A stretch of 64,000 bases of DNA from Solihabitans fulvus (GTDB taxonomy: Bacteria; Actinomycetota; Actinomycetes; Mycobacteriales; Pseudonocardiaceae): contig NZ_VUOB01000022.1 in the NCBI RefSeq assembly GCF_008386585.1, forward strand, positions 1 through 64,000, given 5' to 3'. Position numbers and translations under genes: made by a program. The notes beneath the pieces are model-generated. The model made no database searches. It saw only the letters and a program-made list of their open reading frames with translations, and was not told where the DNA came from. Shown in pieces: positions 33,172-42,731 of the stretch. How positions within the stretch are numbered: the first letter of the stretch is position 1; the number at the start of each line of letters is the position of its first letter.

Positions 33172-34371
33172 TCACACCCGCACGGCGATCGCCACTCCCT
33201 GCCCGACTCCGACGCACGCCGCCGCGACGCCGAGGCCGCCGCCCCTGGCGCGCAGGTGCCGGCACAGGTCCACCACGACCCTCGGCATGGACGCACCGAG
33301 CGGGTGCCCGTACGCGATCGCGCCGCCGTGCACGTTGACCCGCTCCGGGTCGATCTCGGGCAGGTTGTGCAGCACCGACAGCACCATCGCGGCGAACGCC
33401 TCGTTGATCTCCCACAGGTCCACGTCCTCGACCCTGGCCCGCAGCCTGGTCAGCAGCTTGCGGACGGCCGTGACCGGGGCGAGGGTGAAGCGGTGCGGCT
33501 CCTCCGCCGTCACCGCGCTGCCGAGGACCTCGCCGAGCGGGTCGACGCCGAGCTCGGCCGCGATCTCGTCGGTGCCAAGCAGCACCGCAACCGCGCCGTC
33601 GTTGAGCGGGGACGCGTTTCCCGCCGTCACCGGGCCCGTGTCGGAGAACGCCGAACCCAGCTTCGCCAGCTTCTCCGCGCTCGTGTCCGCCCGCACCGAC
33701 TCGTCCCTGCGCACGCCGCTTCCGTCCGGCAGCGCGACCGGGAACGCGAAGCCGTCGTGCACCCCGGCATCCCAGGCCGCGGCGGCCCTGCGGTGCGAGC
33801 GCAGCGCGAACGCGTCCATCCGCTCCCGGTCGATGCCGAGCGAGACCGCGACCTCCTCGGCGGCCCGCCCGAGCGGTATCGTCCACTGGCTCGGCATCCT
33901 CGGGTTGACCAGCCGCCAACCCAGCGCCGTCGACACCGTCTCCAGCCGGTCCGGCATCGCCCGCTCCGGGCGGGCCGTCACGAACGGCGCGCGGCTCATG
34001 CCCTCGACGCCGCCCGCGATCAGCAGGTCGGCGTCGCCGGCGGCCAGCGCCCGCGCGCCCTGCACGATCGCCTCGCCGCCGGACGCGCACAGCCGGTTCA
34101 CGGTCACCCCCGGCACGGTCGGCGGCAGCCCGGCCAGCAGCGCGGCCATCCTGGCGACGTTGCGGTTCTCCTCGCCGGCCCCGTTGGTGTTGCCGTAGAG
34201 CACGTCGTCGACGCGGGCCGGGTCGAGCCGGCCGGTGCCGTCGGGTCCGTGCCGGCGCAGCAACTCGGCGATCGGCAGGGTGGCCAGGTCGTCGACGCGG
34301 ACGCCGGAGAGGCCACCGCGGTAGCGGCCGAACGGCGTGCGGGCTGCGTCGAGCAGCAGGGGACGGTGCAT
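33172..34371 (-). CDS. Acetyl-CoA acetyltransferase / 3-ketoacyl-CoA thiolase
   Basis: A 399-aa thiolase. The nucleophile is Cys95 in VNRLCASGGEA; the second active-site segment is GHPLGAS, and the base cysteine is in AAACVGVGQG. NEAFAAM carries the usual Asn. RTPFGRYRGGLSGVRVDDL at the N-terminus is closest to beta-ketoadipyl-CoA thiolases such as PcaF, but substrate cannot be fixed. It stands alone. Confidence 0.9.
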   Translation of the reverse strand: MHRPLLLDAARTPFGRYRGGLSGVRVDDLATLPIAELLRRHGPDGTGRLDPARVDDVLYGNTNGAGEENRNVARMAALLAGLPPTVPGVTVNRLCASGGEAIVQGARALAAGDADLLIAGGVEGMSRAPFVTARPERAMPDRLETVSTALGWRLVNPRMPSQWTIPLGRAAEEVAVSLGIDRERMDAFALRSHRRAAAAWDAGVHDGFAFPVALPDGSGVRRDESVRADTSAEKLAKLGSAFSDTGPVTAGNASPLNDGAVAVLLGTDEIAAELGVDPLGEVLGSAVTAEEPHRFTLAPVTAVRKLLTRLRARVEDVDLWEINEAFAAMVLSVLHNLPEIDPERVNVHGGAIAYGHPLGASMPRVVVDLCRHLRARGGGLGVAAACVGVGQGVAIAVRV

Positions 34372-34459
34372 GCCCTCATCTTGCCGTGCGATTCCGCCGC
34401 CGAGCAGCTCCGTTGGTCGACGAACTACTGACCGAGTTGTTTCGGTGAACGGCGGCGGG

Positions 34460-36424
34460 TCACTGCCCGAGCAGGAAGGTCGCGAACCCCGAGACGTACC
34501 GCGTCGACGCGTCCGTGCCGAACGCCCTGACCTCCATGGTGTGCGGGCCGGCGGCCAGGGTGGTCGCGTTGAACGCGATCCGCCAGTTCCCGGCGACTCC
34601 AGGGCCGTCCCTGGTGGTGGACACCGCGGCGATCCGCTGGTCGTCGAGCCAGACCTCGAACCCGGCCAGCCCGGCCAGCTCGCCGGAGTACCGCTGGCCC
34701 GCCGCGCCGTCCAGCGTCGCGCTGAGCACCAGCCTGCCCTTCGGCAGCGTCTTGCCCGGATCGAGCCGCTGCCCGGACGCGTCGAGCAGTTCCGCGCCCG
34801 GCATGGCCAGCTGGGCGACGGGCGGCCGGACCGACGGGTTCGGGTTGGTGCGCGGCGCGGTCGACGGCGCGGCCGGGTCCGGGGTCAGCTCGATGTCCGC
34901 CTGCACCACCCGGAACCCCTGGGCGGGCGTGCCGTCCGCGTTGACGACGGCCACCGCGAGCCGTTGCGCCGGACTCGTCAGCACCAGCGCGTCCGGCGGC
35001 AGGTCCGCGACCACCGGGTAGTGCACGCCCTGCGACCACGGGCTGCCGGGGATCGCGGGCCGCAGCGGTGTCCGCACCCCGTGCACCACGGCAGCGAGGT
35101 TCGGCGCGGGCAGCGGGGTGTTGTCGACGGTCGACGCGGGCAGCAGCGACAGCCGCAGCTGCCCGCCGAGCGCGCCGGCCAGCTTCTTGGCGTCGGTCTC
35201 GGGCAGCTCGCTCAGCGAGGTGGTGATCTGCGGCGGCGGGAGCAGCGCGGGGGTGTCGGCGTGCACCCCGGCGAAGGCCACCAGGTCGATGCCGACGTGC
35301 AGCTGCCCGCCTGCCGGCCCGCCGAGGCCGATCAGCAGGGTCGCCTCCGGCCACTGCGGCACGACGTCGCCGCCGCCGACGAGCACGCCGTCCCGCAGGA
35401 CGCGCACGCCGTCCTTGCGCAGCACGACCTCGAGGCGGTGGCTGATGCCGATCTGGGTCGCCGGCAGCGGTGACATGGTGTCGGTGCTCGGCGCGATCCT
35501 CGGCGTGCCCGGCGGCACCAGGACCTGCGCGGTGGTGGTCGGCGGCACGGCGTCGGCGTTGCTGGCGATCCGCACCCGGATCGTGCCTGGCGGCAGCGTC
35601 GGGTCGTCCTGGGCGAGCCCCGGCTTGCCGGCCTGCGGCGGTGGCCCAGGCGAGCCGTCGACGAGGTCGGCCGCGCCGGGCACCAGGTCGAGCAGCAGTT
35701 CCCCGTTCTGGCCGGGCGCGTCGGTGGTGATCACGTACCTGCCGAGCTCGCCGTCGGCGGCCTGGCCGGGGTCGGCCAGCCGGAACGGGGTCCGCGCGCG
35801 CAGCGCGACCGCGTCGGAGCCGCAGGCACCGCTGACGACCAGCCGCTTGCTGTTCGCGCCGTCGCCAGGGGACGCCCTGACGCATTCGGAGCCCGCGGCG
35901 AGCCGCCACTTCGCCGGGTCGGGGACCGTGCCGCCGTCGAAGTGGTCGACGAAGCTGTCCTTGGCGTCCTCGGCGAGGTCGGGCCGGGGCGTTGCGGCGC
36001 TGGTCGCCGGGTCGGACCGCTGCCCGAACGCGTCGACGGCGCGGACCTCGACCTGGTACTTCGTGCCGTTGTCCAGCCCGTCCAGCTGCACGGCCGGCAC
36101 GGCGATGAGCTGCTGGTGGTCCAGCGCGCCGTCGTGGCCCCAGCGCACCTGGTAGCCGGGCGCGGCGGGCTTGTCCACGGCCCAGCTCGCCTGGAGGCGG
36201 CGGGGTCCCGCGTCGACGCGCAGTTCCTTCGGCGGCTGCGGCTTGCCGCCGGCCTCGGGGAGCACGACGCCGTCGGCGGCGTACGGCTTGAACGCGGTCG
36301 GCTGGGCGGGCGACGGGGGCCCGGACGACGCGGGGCCGCCGCCGCCGGTCGTGCGCAGCACGGCGATCGCGCCGCCCAATAACACCAGGCCAGCGGCTGC
36401 CACCGCGATCTGCCGACGATTCAC
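34460..36424 (-). CDS. Large anchored extracytoplasmic protein with FnIII domain, paralogue A
   Basis: A 654-aa protein with one N-terminal membrane anchor (IAVAAAGLVLLGGAIAVL) and no lipobox. Residues about 60-145 are a fibronectin type III domain (RRLQASWAVDKPAAPGYQV...KYQVEVRAVDAFGQRS). A DHFDGG...KWRLAAGSE segment, a jelly-roll-like LamG/concanavalin type region to about 400, and a C-terminal beta domain (WRIAFNATTLAAGPHTMEV) follow. Function unknown. It is a tandem paralogue of the gene 55 bp upstream on the same strand. Confidence 0.72.
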   Translation of the reverse strand: MNRRQIAVAAAGLVLLGGAIAVLRTTGGGGPASSGPPSPAQPTAFKPYAADGVVLPEAGGKPQPPKELRVDAGPRRLQASWAVDKPAAPGYQVRWGHDGALDHQQLIAVPAVQLDGLDNGTKYQVEVRAVDAFGQRSDPATSAATPRPDLAEDAKDSFVDHFDGGTVPDPAKWRLAAGSECVRASPGDGANSKRLVVSGACGSDAVALRARTPFRLADPGQAADGELGRYVITTDAPGQNGELLLDLVPGAADLVDGSPGPPPQAGKPGLAQDDPTLPPGTIRVRIASNADAVPPTTTAQVLVPPGTPRIAPSTDTMSPLPATQIGISHRLEVVLRKDGVRVLRDGVLVGGGDVVPQWPEATLLIGLGGPAGGQLHVGIDLVAFAGVHADTPALLPPPQITTSLSELPETDAKKLAGALGGQLRLSLLPASTVDNTPLPAPNLAAVVHGVRTPLRPAIPGSPWSQGVHYPVVADLPPDALVLTSPAQRLAVAVVNADGTPAQGFRVVQADIELTPDPAAPSTAPRTNPNPSVRPPVAQLAMPGAELLDASGQRLDPGKTLPKGRLVLSATLDGAAGQRYSGELAGLAGFEVWLDDQRIAAVSTTRDGPGVAGNWRIAFNATTLAAGPHTMEVRAFGTDASTRYVSGFATFLLGQ

Positions 36425-36479
36425 GCCGTAAAGCTAGGCGGCGTTGTGAGGGCGGTCACTGATCGTTGCCGAGCCGATA

Positions 36480-38423
36480 TCAGGGAAGTCGGAAGGTGAG
36501 GGCGGTCCTGGTGGGAGCGGCGTTCCCGTCCTCCGGCCGGATCCGCAACTCCAGCCCGTGCTCACCGGCGGCGAGGCCCTTGGTGTCCAGCGCGAACTGG
36601 TACACGCCGCCGACTGCGGGCCCGTCGGCCGTGGTCGGCAGCGTGAGCATCCGGTGTCCGTCCAGGTCGACCTCGACGCCGGCCGCACCGGCCACCGCGT
36701 CGGTCCTGGACTGCGCGCCGAGCGCGTCGGCGGTCACCGTGACGTGCAGCTTGCCGCCGTCGGTCGGCGCGGCCACCGGCGTCCCGTGTTCGTCGGTGAA
36801 GGACGCGATCGGTCGCGCCACAACGGGTTCGTGGTCCCGCTGACGCCAGGACTGCACGGTGAGCGGCGCCGGCCGGGTCGGCTGCGGCCTGCCGACCACG
36901 ATGGCCTGCACCCCGTAGGGCGCCGCCTGGTCCGGTGCGTGCACGAGGATCGCCGCCTGCTGGCCGGGATCGGCGCCGGACAGGACGAAGTCGGTGTAGA
37001 ACTCCGGCGCGGTCGGGACATCGGCCGAATTCGCCGGTAGCAGCGGCTTGAGGTCCTGGGTCCGCCCGGCGAACTCGGCGACCAGCGGCCCCGATGGGGT
37101 CGACGCCGAGGACACCACGACCCGGACGGACTGCGCGCCGGCGACCCGGTCGCGCGCCAGCGGGTAGGTCCTCGTGTTCGGGGCGCCGCCGCCCCTGCTG
37201 TCCGAGCCAACGGCGCCGGTGCCGAGGTCGATGACCTCCCGGACGACGGGGTTCGTCGGTACGCCGCCGACGCCGAACGAGTCGAGCAGCGTGTGCCAGG
37301 GATTGCGGAAGCCGAGCCGCACCACGGCCTCGGCCCAGGGCACGGCGACGGGGGCCACCGCGACGAGGGCGCCGTCCCGGTAGGCCGCCACCGAGTCGCG
37401 CAGGACCCGCAGCTCCCACTGGTGCCGGACGCCGGGCGTGGCGGACACCGGCTCGACGGCCTGCGGGTGGATCGACGTCAGCGGCACGCCCGGCCCGACG
37501 ACGAACCCGACGCCGGTCGCCGTGATCCGCAGCCGGACCGTGCCGGGCAGCGTCGCCGGGTCGACCACGTAACCGCCCGGCGCCGGGGTCGGCTCGAACT
37601 CCGGCGGCGAGGTCGCGTCGATGTCCTGGAACGGGTCGGGGGCCAGCGTGATGTCGACCTGGCTCGCGTTCGTCTTGTTGCCAGCAGGCTTGTCGCTCGT
37701 CGCGGCGTTGCCGGCCAGGTCGGCGACGGGGCTCGGGCCGTCCGTGATCAGCACGGCCCTGCCGAGCGCGCCGTCCTGGTCGGGTCGGTTGAGGATCAGC
37801 GGCGTGGTCGACTGCATGTCCAGCTTGGCGCACTGCGCGAACACCCTGGTGCGGCCGGCCGAGGAGTCCAGCCACAGGCACGAGTCGTAGCCGTGGCCGA
37901 GCAGCCGCCAGCGGTGCGCGTCCAGGGCGGCGGGGCCGTCGAAGTGGTCCTGCGGGCTGATCAGCCTGATCGCCCAGTCCTCGCCGAGGACTTCCCTCGG
38001 CGCGGCGGTCGTCCGCTGCGCCGTCGACCGCCTGCCGAGCGCGTCGACGGTGCGGACCTCGATGTCCTGCCGCACGGCGGGATCGAGGCCGGTCAGCTCG
38101 ACGGAGGCGGTCGCGACGAACAGCGGGTTGCCGAGGTGGCCGTCCTGGCCCCAACGGACCTCATAGCCGCCGGCGTCGGGCACCGGGTCCCAGCCCAACC
38201 GGAGGCTGGTCAGGTCGAGCGCCCGCACGGGCCGGAGGTTCGGCGCGGCCGGGGTCGACTGGGCGTCCCGGTAGTCGATCCTGGGGTCGACGTACTTGTC
38301 CAGCCGCACCGGTTGCGCGACCTGTTTCGGCTTGGGAAGCTCGGTTTCGTTGCGCAGCAACACGATTGCGCCGCCGAGCAGCGCGAGCCCCGCGACGAGG
38401 GCGATCAGCCTGCTGCGCTCCAT
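36480..38423 (-). CDS. Large anchored extracytoplasmic protein with FnIII domain, paralogue B
   Basis: A 647-aa protein with the same plan as its neighbour: N-terminal anchor (LIALVAGLALLGGAIVLL), FnIII domain (GYEVRWGQDGHLGNPLFVA aligns with GYQVRWGHDGALDHQQLIA of paralogue A), a DHFDGPAALDAHRWRLLGH segment, a long beta-rich centre and a C-terminal domain ending like paralogue A (YQFALDTKGLAAGEHGLEL). Identity is moderate, so the duplication is old. It begins 22 bp after tyrA on the same strand and may be co-transcribed with it. Confidence 0.72.
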   Translation of the reverse strand: MERSRLIALVAGLALLGGAIVLLRNETELPKPKQVAQPVRLDKYVDPRIDYRDAQSTPAAPNLRPVRALDLTSLRLGWDPVPDAGGYEVRWGQDGHLGNPLFVATASVELTGLDPAVRQDIEVRTVDALGRRSTAQRTTAAPREVLGEDWAIRLISPQDHFDGPAALDAHRWRLLGHGYDSCLWLDSSAGRTRVFAQCAKLDMQSTTPLILNRPDQDGALGRAVLITDGPSPVADLAGNAATSDKPAGNKTNASQVDITLAPDPFQDIDATSPPEFEPTPAPGGYVVDPATLPGTVRLRITATGVGFVVGPGVPLTSIHPQAVEPVSATPGVRHQWELRVLRDSVAAYRDGALVAVAPVAVPWAEAVVRLGFRNPWHTLLDSFGVGGVPTNPVVREVIDLGTGAVGSDSRGGGAPNTRTYPLARDRVAGAQSVRVVVSSASTPSGPLVAEFAGRTQDLKPLLPANSADVPTAPEFYTDFVLSGADPGQQAAILVHAPDQAAPYGVQAIVVGRPQPTRPAPLTVQSWRQRDHEPVVARPIASFTDEHGTPVAAPTDGGKLHVTVTADALGAQSRTDAVAGAAGVEVDLDGHRMLTLPTTADGPAVGGVYQFALDTKGLAAGEHGLELRIRPEDGNAAPTRTALTFRLP

Positions 38424-38453
38424 TTCGTCACGGTAGCGCCGATTCGCTGGCGA

Positions 38454-39431
38454 TCAGGTGGTTTCGGCGAGCGCGACGGCGCCGTCCAGCGCGGTGATCC
38501 GGCCGCCGCGCGAGCCGAGGGCGCGCAGCGCGGCCATGGCGTCCGGCGCGGTCAGGTCGATGCGCAGTGGGGTGCGCGCGGCCGCGCGCTGCTCGGTGAG
38601 CGCGAGGCGGCCGGCGTGCCCGGCCTCCAGGGTCTTGCCGAGGGAGCCGGTCGAGGCGAGCGAGCCCCGCGCCGCGCCGAGCCTGCCGAGCGCGTCGTCG
38701 ACGGCGTCCAGCAGCGCCGACCGGTTTCCCTCGCACATCGCCCTGACGAGTTCGACCCGCGAGCCCGCGACGCGGGTGCCGTCGCCGAAGGACCCTGCGG
38801 CGAGGGCGAGCGCGAGCGGCCCGCCGTCCGCGCCGACCGCCGCGAGCACCGCGGCCAGCACGTGCGGCAGGTGCGAGATCCTGGCGACCGCGGCGTCGTG
38901 CTCGGCGGCCGTCGCCGGCACGACGTGCGCGCCGCAGTCCAGCGCGAGCGCGGTGACCTCGCGCAGCACCGAGGGGTCGCCGCCGTCCTCGGCGGCCACC
39001 ACCCAGGCCGCGTCGGCGAACAGCCCGGCCGACCCGGCCGCCCAGCCGGACGCCGAGGTGCCGGCCATCGGGTGCCCGCCGACGTAGCGGGCCGACGGCG
39101 CGAACCGCCGCACCGCCTCGGCGACGGGCTCCTTGACGCTCACCACGTCGGTCAGCCGGCAGCCGGGGGCGTGCTCGGTGACCAGCCGCAGCACGTCCCC
39201 GACCGAGGGCAGCGGCACGGCGAGCACCACCAGCGCGTCCCGCTCGGCGGCCCGGCGCAGCGCGGCGGCCGCGTCCGTGCCGACGTCGAAGCCGTCCGCC
39301 GCCGCGGCCGAGGCGTCGGCGGCCGACGCGGTCGTGCCCCACACGGAGTGGCCCGCGCCGGCCGCGGCGCGCAGCACCGAACCGCCGATCAACCCGAGTC
39401 CCACGACACACACGTTTCCCACGAGCCCCAT
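38454..39431 (-). CDS. tyrA: Prephenate dehydrogenase
   Basis: A 325-aa enzyme that oxidatively decarboxylates prephenate to 4-hydroxyphenylpyruvate with NAD(P) in tyrosine synthesis (equivalent to Rv3754). The dinucleotide loop is VCVVGLGLIGGSVLRAA at the N-terminus, VVSVKEPV and YVGGHPMAGTSASGW are family landmarks, and ISHLPHVLAAVLAA carries a catalytic-region histidine. No chorismate mutase domain is fused. Its product can be transaminated by Pat at 20-21 kb. Confidence 0.92.
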   Translation of the reverse strand: MGLVGNVCVVGLGLIGGSVLRAAAGAGHSVWGTTASAADASAAAADGFDVGTDAAAALRRAAERDALVVLAVPLPSVGDVLRLVTEHAPGCRLTDVVSVKEPVAEAVRRFAPSARYVGGHPMAGTSASGWAAGSAGLFADAAWVVAAEDGGDPSVLREVTALALDCGAHVVPATAAEHDAAVARISHLPHVLAAVLAAVGADGGPLALALAAGSFGDGTRVAGSRVELVRAMCEGNRSALLDAVDDALGRLGAARGSLASTGSLGKTLEAGHAGRLALTEQRAAARTPLRIDLTAPDAMAALRALGSRGGRITALDGAVALAETT

Positions 39432-39466
39432 CCTGCCCGTTCACACCGCGAGGTGGGACCCCCTGC

Positions 39467-40717
39467 TCACCGGAGCGCGTCGAGCGCGAACGCGGCGTAG
39501 ACGACCACGCCGTGTTCCATGGCCGCCTCGTCGAACAGCACCTTCGCCGAGTGGTTGGGGGCCGCGTCGGGCAGCTCGATGCCACGCGGGCACGCGCCGA
39601 GGAACGCCAGCGCCCCTGGCACCTCCGCGGTCACGTAGGAGAAGTCCTCCGAGCCCATCAGCGGGTCGGCCATCGGCTCGGCGAAGCGTTGGCCAAGCAC
39701 CGCCGAACTCAGCTCGACGACGTGCGGGCCGACCTTCGCGTCGTTGACCGTCACCGGGTAGCCGAGCTTGATCTCCACGCTCGCGGTGCAGCCGTGCGCG
39801 GCGGCGACGTGCTCGCAGACCTGCCTGATCTCCTTGTGCACCAACGTTCTCGTCGCCTCGGACAGGGCGCGGATGGTGCCCTCGAGGAACGCCTTCTCCG
39901 GGATGATGTTGCTGGTGGTGCCCGCCGCGATGTGCCCGATGGTCACCACGGCGGGGTCGTGCACGCTGACCCTGCGGGCCACCATCGTCTGGAGCGCGCC
40001 GACCATCGCGGCGGCGGCCGGCACCGGGTCGATCGCGTCGTGCGGGATGCCGCCGTGCCCGCCGTGGCCGCGCACGATCACCCGCAGCACGTCCGAGGAC
40101 GCCATCACCGGGCCGGGCCGGCACTGGATGACCCCGGAGCGCAGCGTCGAGGTGATATGCAGCGCCAGCGCCCGCTCGGCCCTCGGGCCAGCCGCGTCGA
40201 GCACGCCCTCGTCGATCATGTGCTTCGCGCCGTGGTAGCCCTCCTCGCCCGGCTGGAACATGAAGACCACCTGCCCGGCCAGCGCGTCGCGCCTGGTGGC
40301 CAGCAGCCTCGCGGCCGAGGCGAGCATCGCGACGTGCGTGTCGTGGCCGCAGGCGTGCATCGTGCCGGGCACCTCGGAGGTGTAGGCCAGCCCGGTGTCC
40401 TCGGTGAGCGGCAGCGCGTCCATGTCGCCGCGCAGCAGCACGGTCGGGCCCTTCCTGGCGCCCTCGAGCACGGCGACCACGGAGCTGGTGGACGTGCCGG
40501 TGCTGATCCGCAGCGGCAGGCCGTCCAGCGCGTGCAGGATCGCCGCCTGGGTGGCCGGCAGGGTGAGGCCCTGCTCGGGGTGCTTGTGGATCTGCCTGCG
40601 CAACGCGACCGTGCGTGGCTGCAACGCTCTGGCGGCCTCAACCAGCCCGGCGAACAGTGGCTCCGTCTCGGGTCGAGGGGCGGGACGGGGACCTGGCTTT
40701 GGCACCGTTGCGTTCAT
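39467..40717 (-). CDS. M20-family amidohydrolase (M20D type)
   Basis: A 416-aa metalloenzyme of the N-acyl-amino-acid amidohydrolase/hippurate hydrolase type. Metal and catalytic residues are seen in MHACGHDTHVAM (H, D, H), FMFQPGEEGYHG (general base and metal Glu) and ALALHITS (metal His). The lid domain contains HGGHGGIPHDAIDPV. ATG 40717 is chosen over the TTG just upstream. It likely removes acyl groups from amino acids; substrate unknown. The tadA-associated gene is divergent. Confidence 0.88.
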   Translation of the reverse strand: MNATVPKPGPRPAPRPETEPLFAGLVEAARALQPRTVALRRQIHKHPEQGLTLPATQAAILHALDGLPLRISTGTSTSSVVAVLEGARKGPTVLLRGDMDALPLTEDTGLAYTSEVPGTMHACGHDTHVAMLASAARLLATRRDALAGQVVFMFQPGEEGYHGAKHMIDEGVLDAAGPRAERALALHITSTLRSGVIQCRPGPVMASSDVLRVIVRGHGGHGGIPHDAIDPVPAAAAMVGALQTMVARRVSVHDPAVVTIGHIAAGTTSNIIPEKAFLEGTIRALSEATRTLVHKEIRQVCEHVAAAHGCTASVEIKLGYPVTVNDAKVGPHVVELSSAVLGQRFAEPMADPLMGSEDFSYVTAEVPGALAFLGACPRGIELPDAAPNHSAKVLFDEAAMEHGVVVYAAFALDALR

Positions 40718-40836
40718 CAATCGATAGTGGCACCGGATCTGCCCGGGCGCCCGGATCGTGTGCCACGGGTCGTCCTGTGACGCGAAACCGGGGGTTGGTG
40801 CTACCAGTGTGATGCCCCGCCCCCTACGGTGTGTGC

Positions 40837-41325
40837 ATGGCGGAGCACGAGCCGGTCGGGGGCTTCGCCGTCGCCGTCGTCCGGGAGGACGGCAGGTGGC
40901 GGTGCAGCACGATGGACAGCTCGGCCCTGGCCGAGCTCGACGCGGCGATAACCGAACTGCGACAGCTGCGGTCGACCGGCGCGGTCTTCGGCATGCTGGC
41001 GGTCGACGACGAGTTCTTCATCGTCCTGCGGCCGGTGCCGGGTGGGGTGTCCCTGCTGCTGTCCGACGCGGCCGCGGCGCTCGACTACGACATCGCGGCC
41101 GACGTGCTCGACCTGTTGCGGGTGGACCCGCCGGACGAGGAGGACGAGGAGCTGTGGCCGGAGGGCGACCTCGGCCTGCTCACGGACCTCGGCCTGCCCC
41201 AGCACGAGCTCCAGGTGATCGTCGACGAGGTCGACCTGTATCCCGACGAGCAGCTCCAGATGATCGCGCAGCGCTGCGGGTTCGGCGACGAGTTCAGCAA
41301 GCTGCTCGACCGCATCCAGGCGTGA
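40837..41325 (+). CDS. tRNA adenosine deaminase-associated protein
   Basis: A 162-aa acidic protein found directly before tadA in many actinobacteria (Rv3753c-like). It contains RWRCSTMDSSALAELDAAIT, then a beta region (FGMLAVDDEFFIVLRPVPGG) and a strongly acidic C-terminal half (DPPDEEDEELWPEGD). Biochemical role not known to me. It overlaps tadA by 4 bp, so tight coupling and possibly complex formation are likely. ATG 40837 is preferred over GTG 40831. Confidence 0.85.
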   Translation: MAEHEPVGGFAVAVVREDGRWRCSTMDSSALAELDAAITELRQLRSTGAVFGMLAVDDEFFIVLRPVPGGVSLLLSDAAAALDYDIAADVLDLLRVDPPDEEDEELWPEGDLGLLTDLGLPQHELQVIVDEVDLYPDEQLQMIAQRCGFGDEFSKLLDRIQA

Positions 41326-41819
41326 GGTCGGACGAGACGCTGGTCAGGGCCGCCATCGCGGAGGCCCGGCTGGCCGAGGCGTCCGGTGACGTGCCGATCG
41401 GCGCGGTGGTCTTCGACTCCGACGGCGTCGAGCTGGCCCGCGCGCACAACGCCAGGGAGGCGCTCGGCGACCCGACCGCGCACGCCGAGGTGCTGGCGCT
41501 GCGGGCCGCGGCGGCCAGGCACCGCGACGGCTGGCGGCTGACCGGCTGCACGCTGGTGGTGACCGTCGAGCCGTGCACGATGTGCGCCGGCGCGCTGGTG
41601 CTGGCGCGGGTGGCCAGGGTGGTGTTCGGCGCGTGGGAGCCGAGGACGGGGGCCGTCGGCTCGCTCTGGGACGTGGTGCGGGACCGGCGGCTGAACCATC
41701 GTCCCGAGGTGGTCGGCGGCGTCCTGGCGGCCGACTGCGCCGCGCTGTTGGACGGGTTCTTCGCCGATCACCGGGACGGGGCCGAGGACGTGCAGGACAG
41801 GTTCACCACCGACACGTAA
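41322..41819 (+). CDS. tadA: tRNA(adenine34) deaminase TadA
   Basis: A 165-aa zinc enzyme that converts A34 of tRNA-Arg(ACG) to inosine. The deaminase motif is complete: zinc His and catalytic Glu in HAEVLAL (H54, E56), and PCTMC (C85, C88). Its likely substrate, tRNA-Arg(ACG), is at 27.15 kb in this window. GTG 41322 overlaps the preceding gene's stop. Confidence 0.92.
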   Translation: MRSDETLVRAAIAEARLAEASGDVPIGAVVFDSDGVELARAHNAREALGDPTAHAEVLALRAAAARHRDGWRLTGCTLVVTVEPCTMCAGALVLARVARVVFGAWEPRTGAVGSLWDVVRDRRLNHRPEVVGGVLAADCAALLDGFFADHRDGAEDVQDRFTTDT

Positions 41820-41914
41820 CCCGCACGGGGGATCGTCGCCAGCGGACCGTCGTTCCCGCTGCCACGATGACGCTGCTCCGACGTGCGGCTTCTCGTGGTG
41901 GCAGGGGGTGGGTA

Positions 41915-42505
41915 GTGCTCGGTTCCGGAGGAACGTCGCTGTCCGGACCAGAGATCGAGGACGCGGCGCTGTCCGCGCGGACAGCCCTCGGCGACGTCGC
42001 GGCGTTCGAGCTGCTGTTGCGGCGGTACCAGGACCGGGTGTTCGGGATGTCGCTGCGGATGCTCGGCGACCACGGCGAGGCCGAGGACGCGTCCCAGGAG
42101 GTCTTCGTCACGGCTTGGCGGCGGATGTCCGAGCTGAGCGATCCCGGCGCGGTCCGGACCTGGCTGTTCCGCATCGCGCACCGGCACTGCCTCGGCGTGC
42201 TCCGCAAACGCAGGGACCACCGGACCTACCCGACCGACGACCTGTCCGGGGTGGACGGCAAGTCCATGGTGGACGGGTGGACCGACCCGCAGCGCGCGAC
42301 CGAGGCCGGCGCGGGCGTGCGGGCGCTGCGGGTGGCGCTGCGGCAGCTCCCGCCGGCGCAACGCGCGGTGTGGCTGCTCGCCGAGGTGGACGGCCTGTCC
42401 TACGCGGAGATCGCCGAGCTGGTCGGCACCGGCGAGCAGGCCGTGCGCGGCAGGCTGTCCAGGGCGCGGACCCGGCTGGCCGAAAGCATGCGGGTGTGGC
42501 GTTAG
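41915..42505 (+). CDS. ECF-type sigma-70 factor
   Basis: A 196-aa sigma factor with two domains. Region 2 is LLRRYQDRVFGMSLRMLGDHGEAEDASQEVFVTAWRR and region 4 is LPPAQRAVWLLAEVDGLSYAEIAELVGTGEQAVRGRLSRARTRL. GTG 41915 is used; ATG 41866 is possible. No anti-sigma gene adjoins it, which is unusual for ECF factors; tadA lies upstream and a tRNA downstream. Target genes unknown. Confidence 0.87.
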   Translation: MLGSGGTSLSGPEIEDAALSARTALGDVAAFELLLRRYQDRVFGMSLRMLGDHGEAEDASQEVFVTAWRRMSELSDPGAVRTWLFRIAHRHCLGVLRKRRDHRTYPTDDLSGVDGKSMVDGWTDPQRATEAGAGVRALRVALRQLPPAQRAVWLLAEVDGLSYAEIAELVGTGEQAVRGRLSRARTRLAESMRVWR

Positions 42506-42640
42506 GCCGTGTCCCGCGCTATCGGAGAACACCGCGTCGACCCTCGAAACCCGGCGCGTTCGGGCCGTGCGACCCGGCCATCCGGGCTGACCGTGGGGTG
42601 GGTGCCCGAGCACGGTCCCCGATCCGGTAATGTTCTCGGC

Positions 42641-42729
42641 GGTAGCGTGTCCGAGCGGCCGAAGGAGCGCGCCTCGAAAGCGCGTGAGGGCAACCCCCTC
42701 CGTGGGTTCAAATCCCACCGCTACCGCCA
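42641..42729 (+). tRNA. tRNA-Ser (anticodon CGA), CCA encoded
   Basis: A class II tRNA with acceptor GGTAGCG/CGCTACC, anticodon loop CTCGAAA (anticodon CGA), long variable arm and T loop GGTTCAAATCC. The discriminator G42726 is followed by CCA in the DNA. A strong hairpin follows directly. Confidence 0.95.
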
Positions 42730-42731
42730 GC

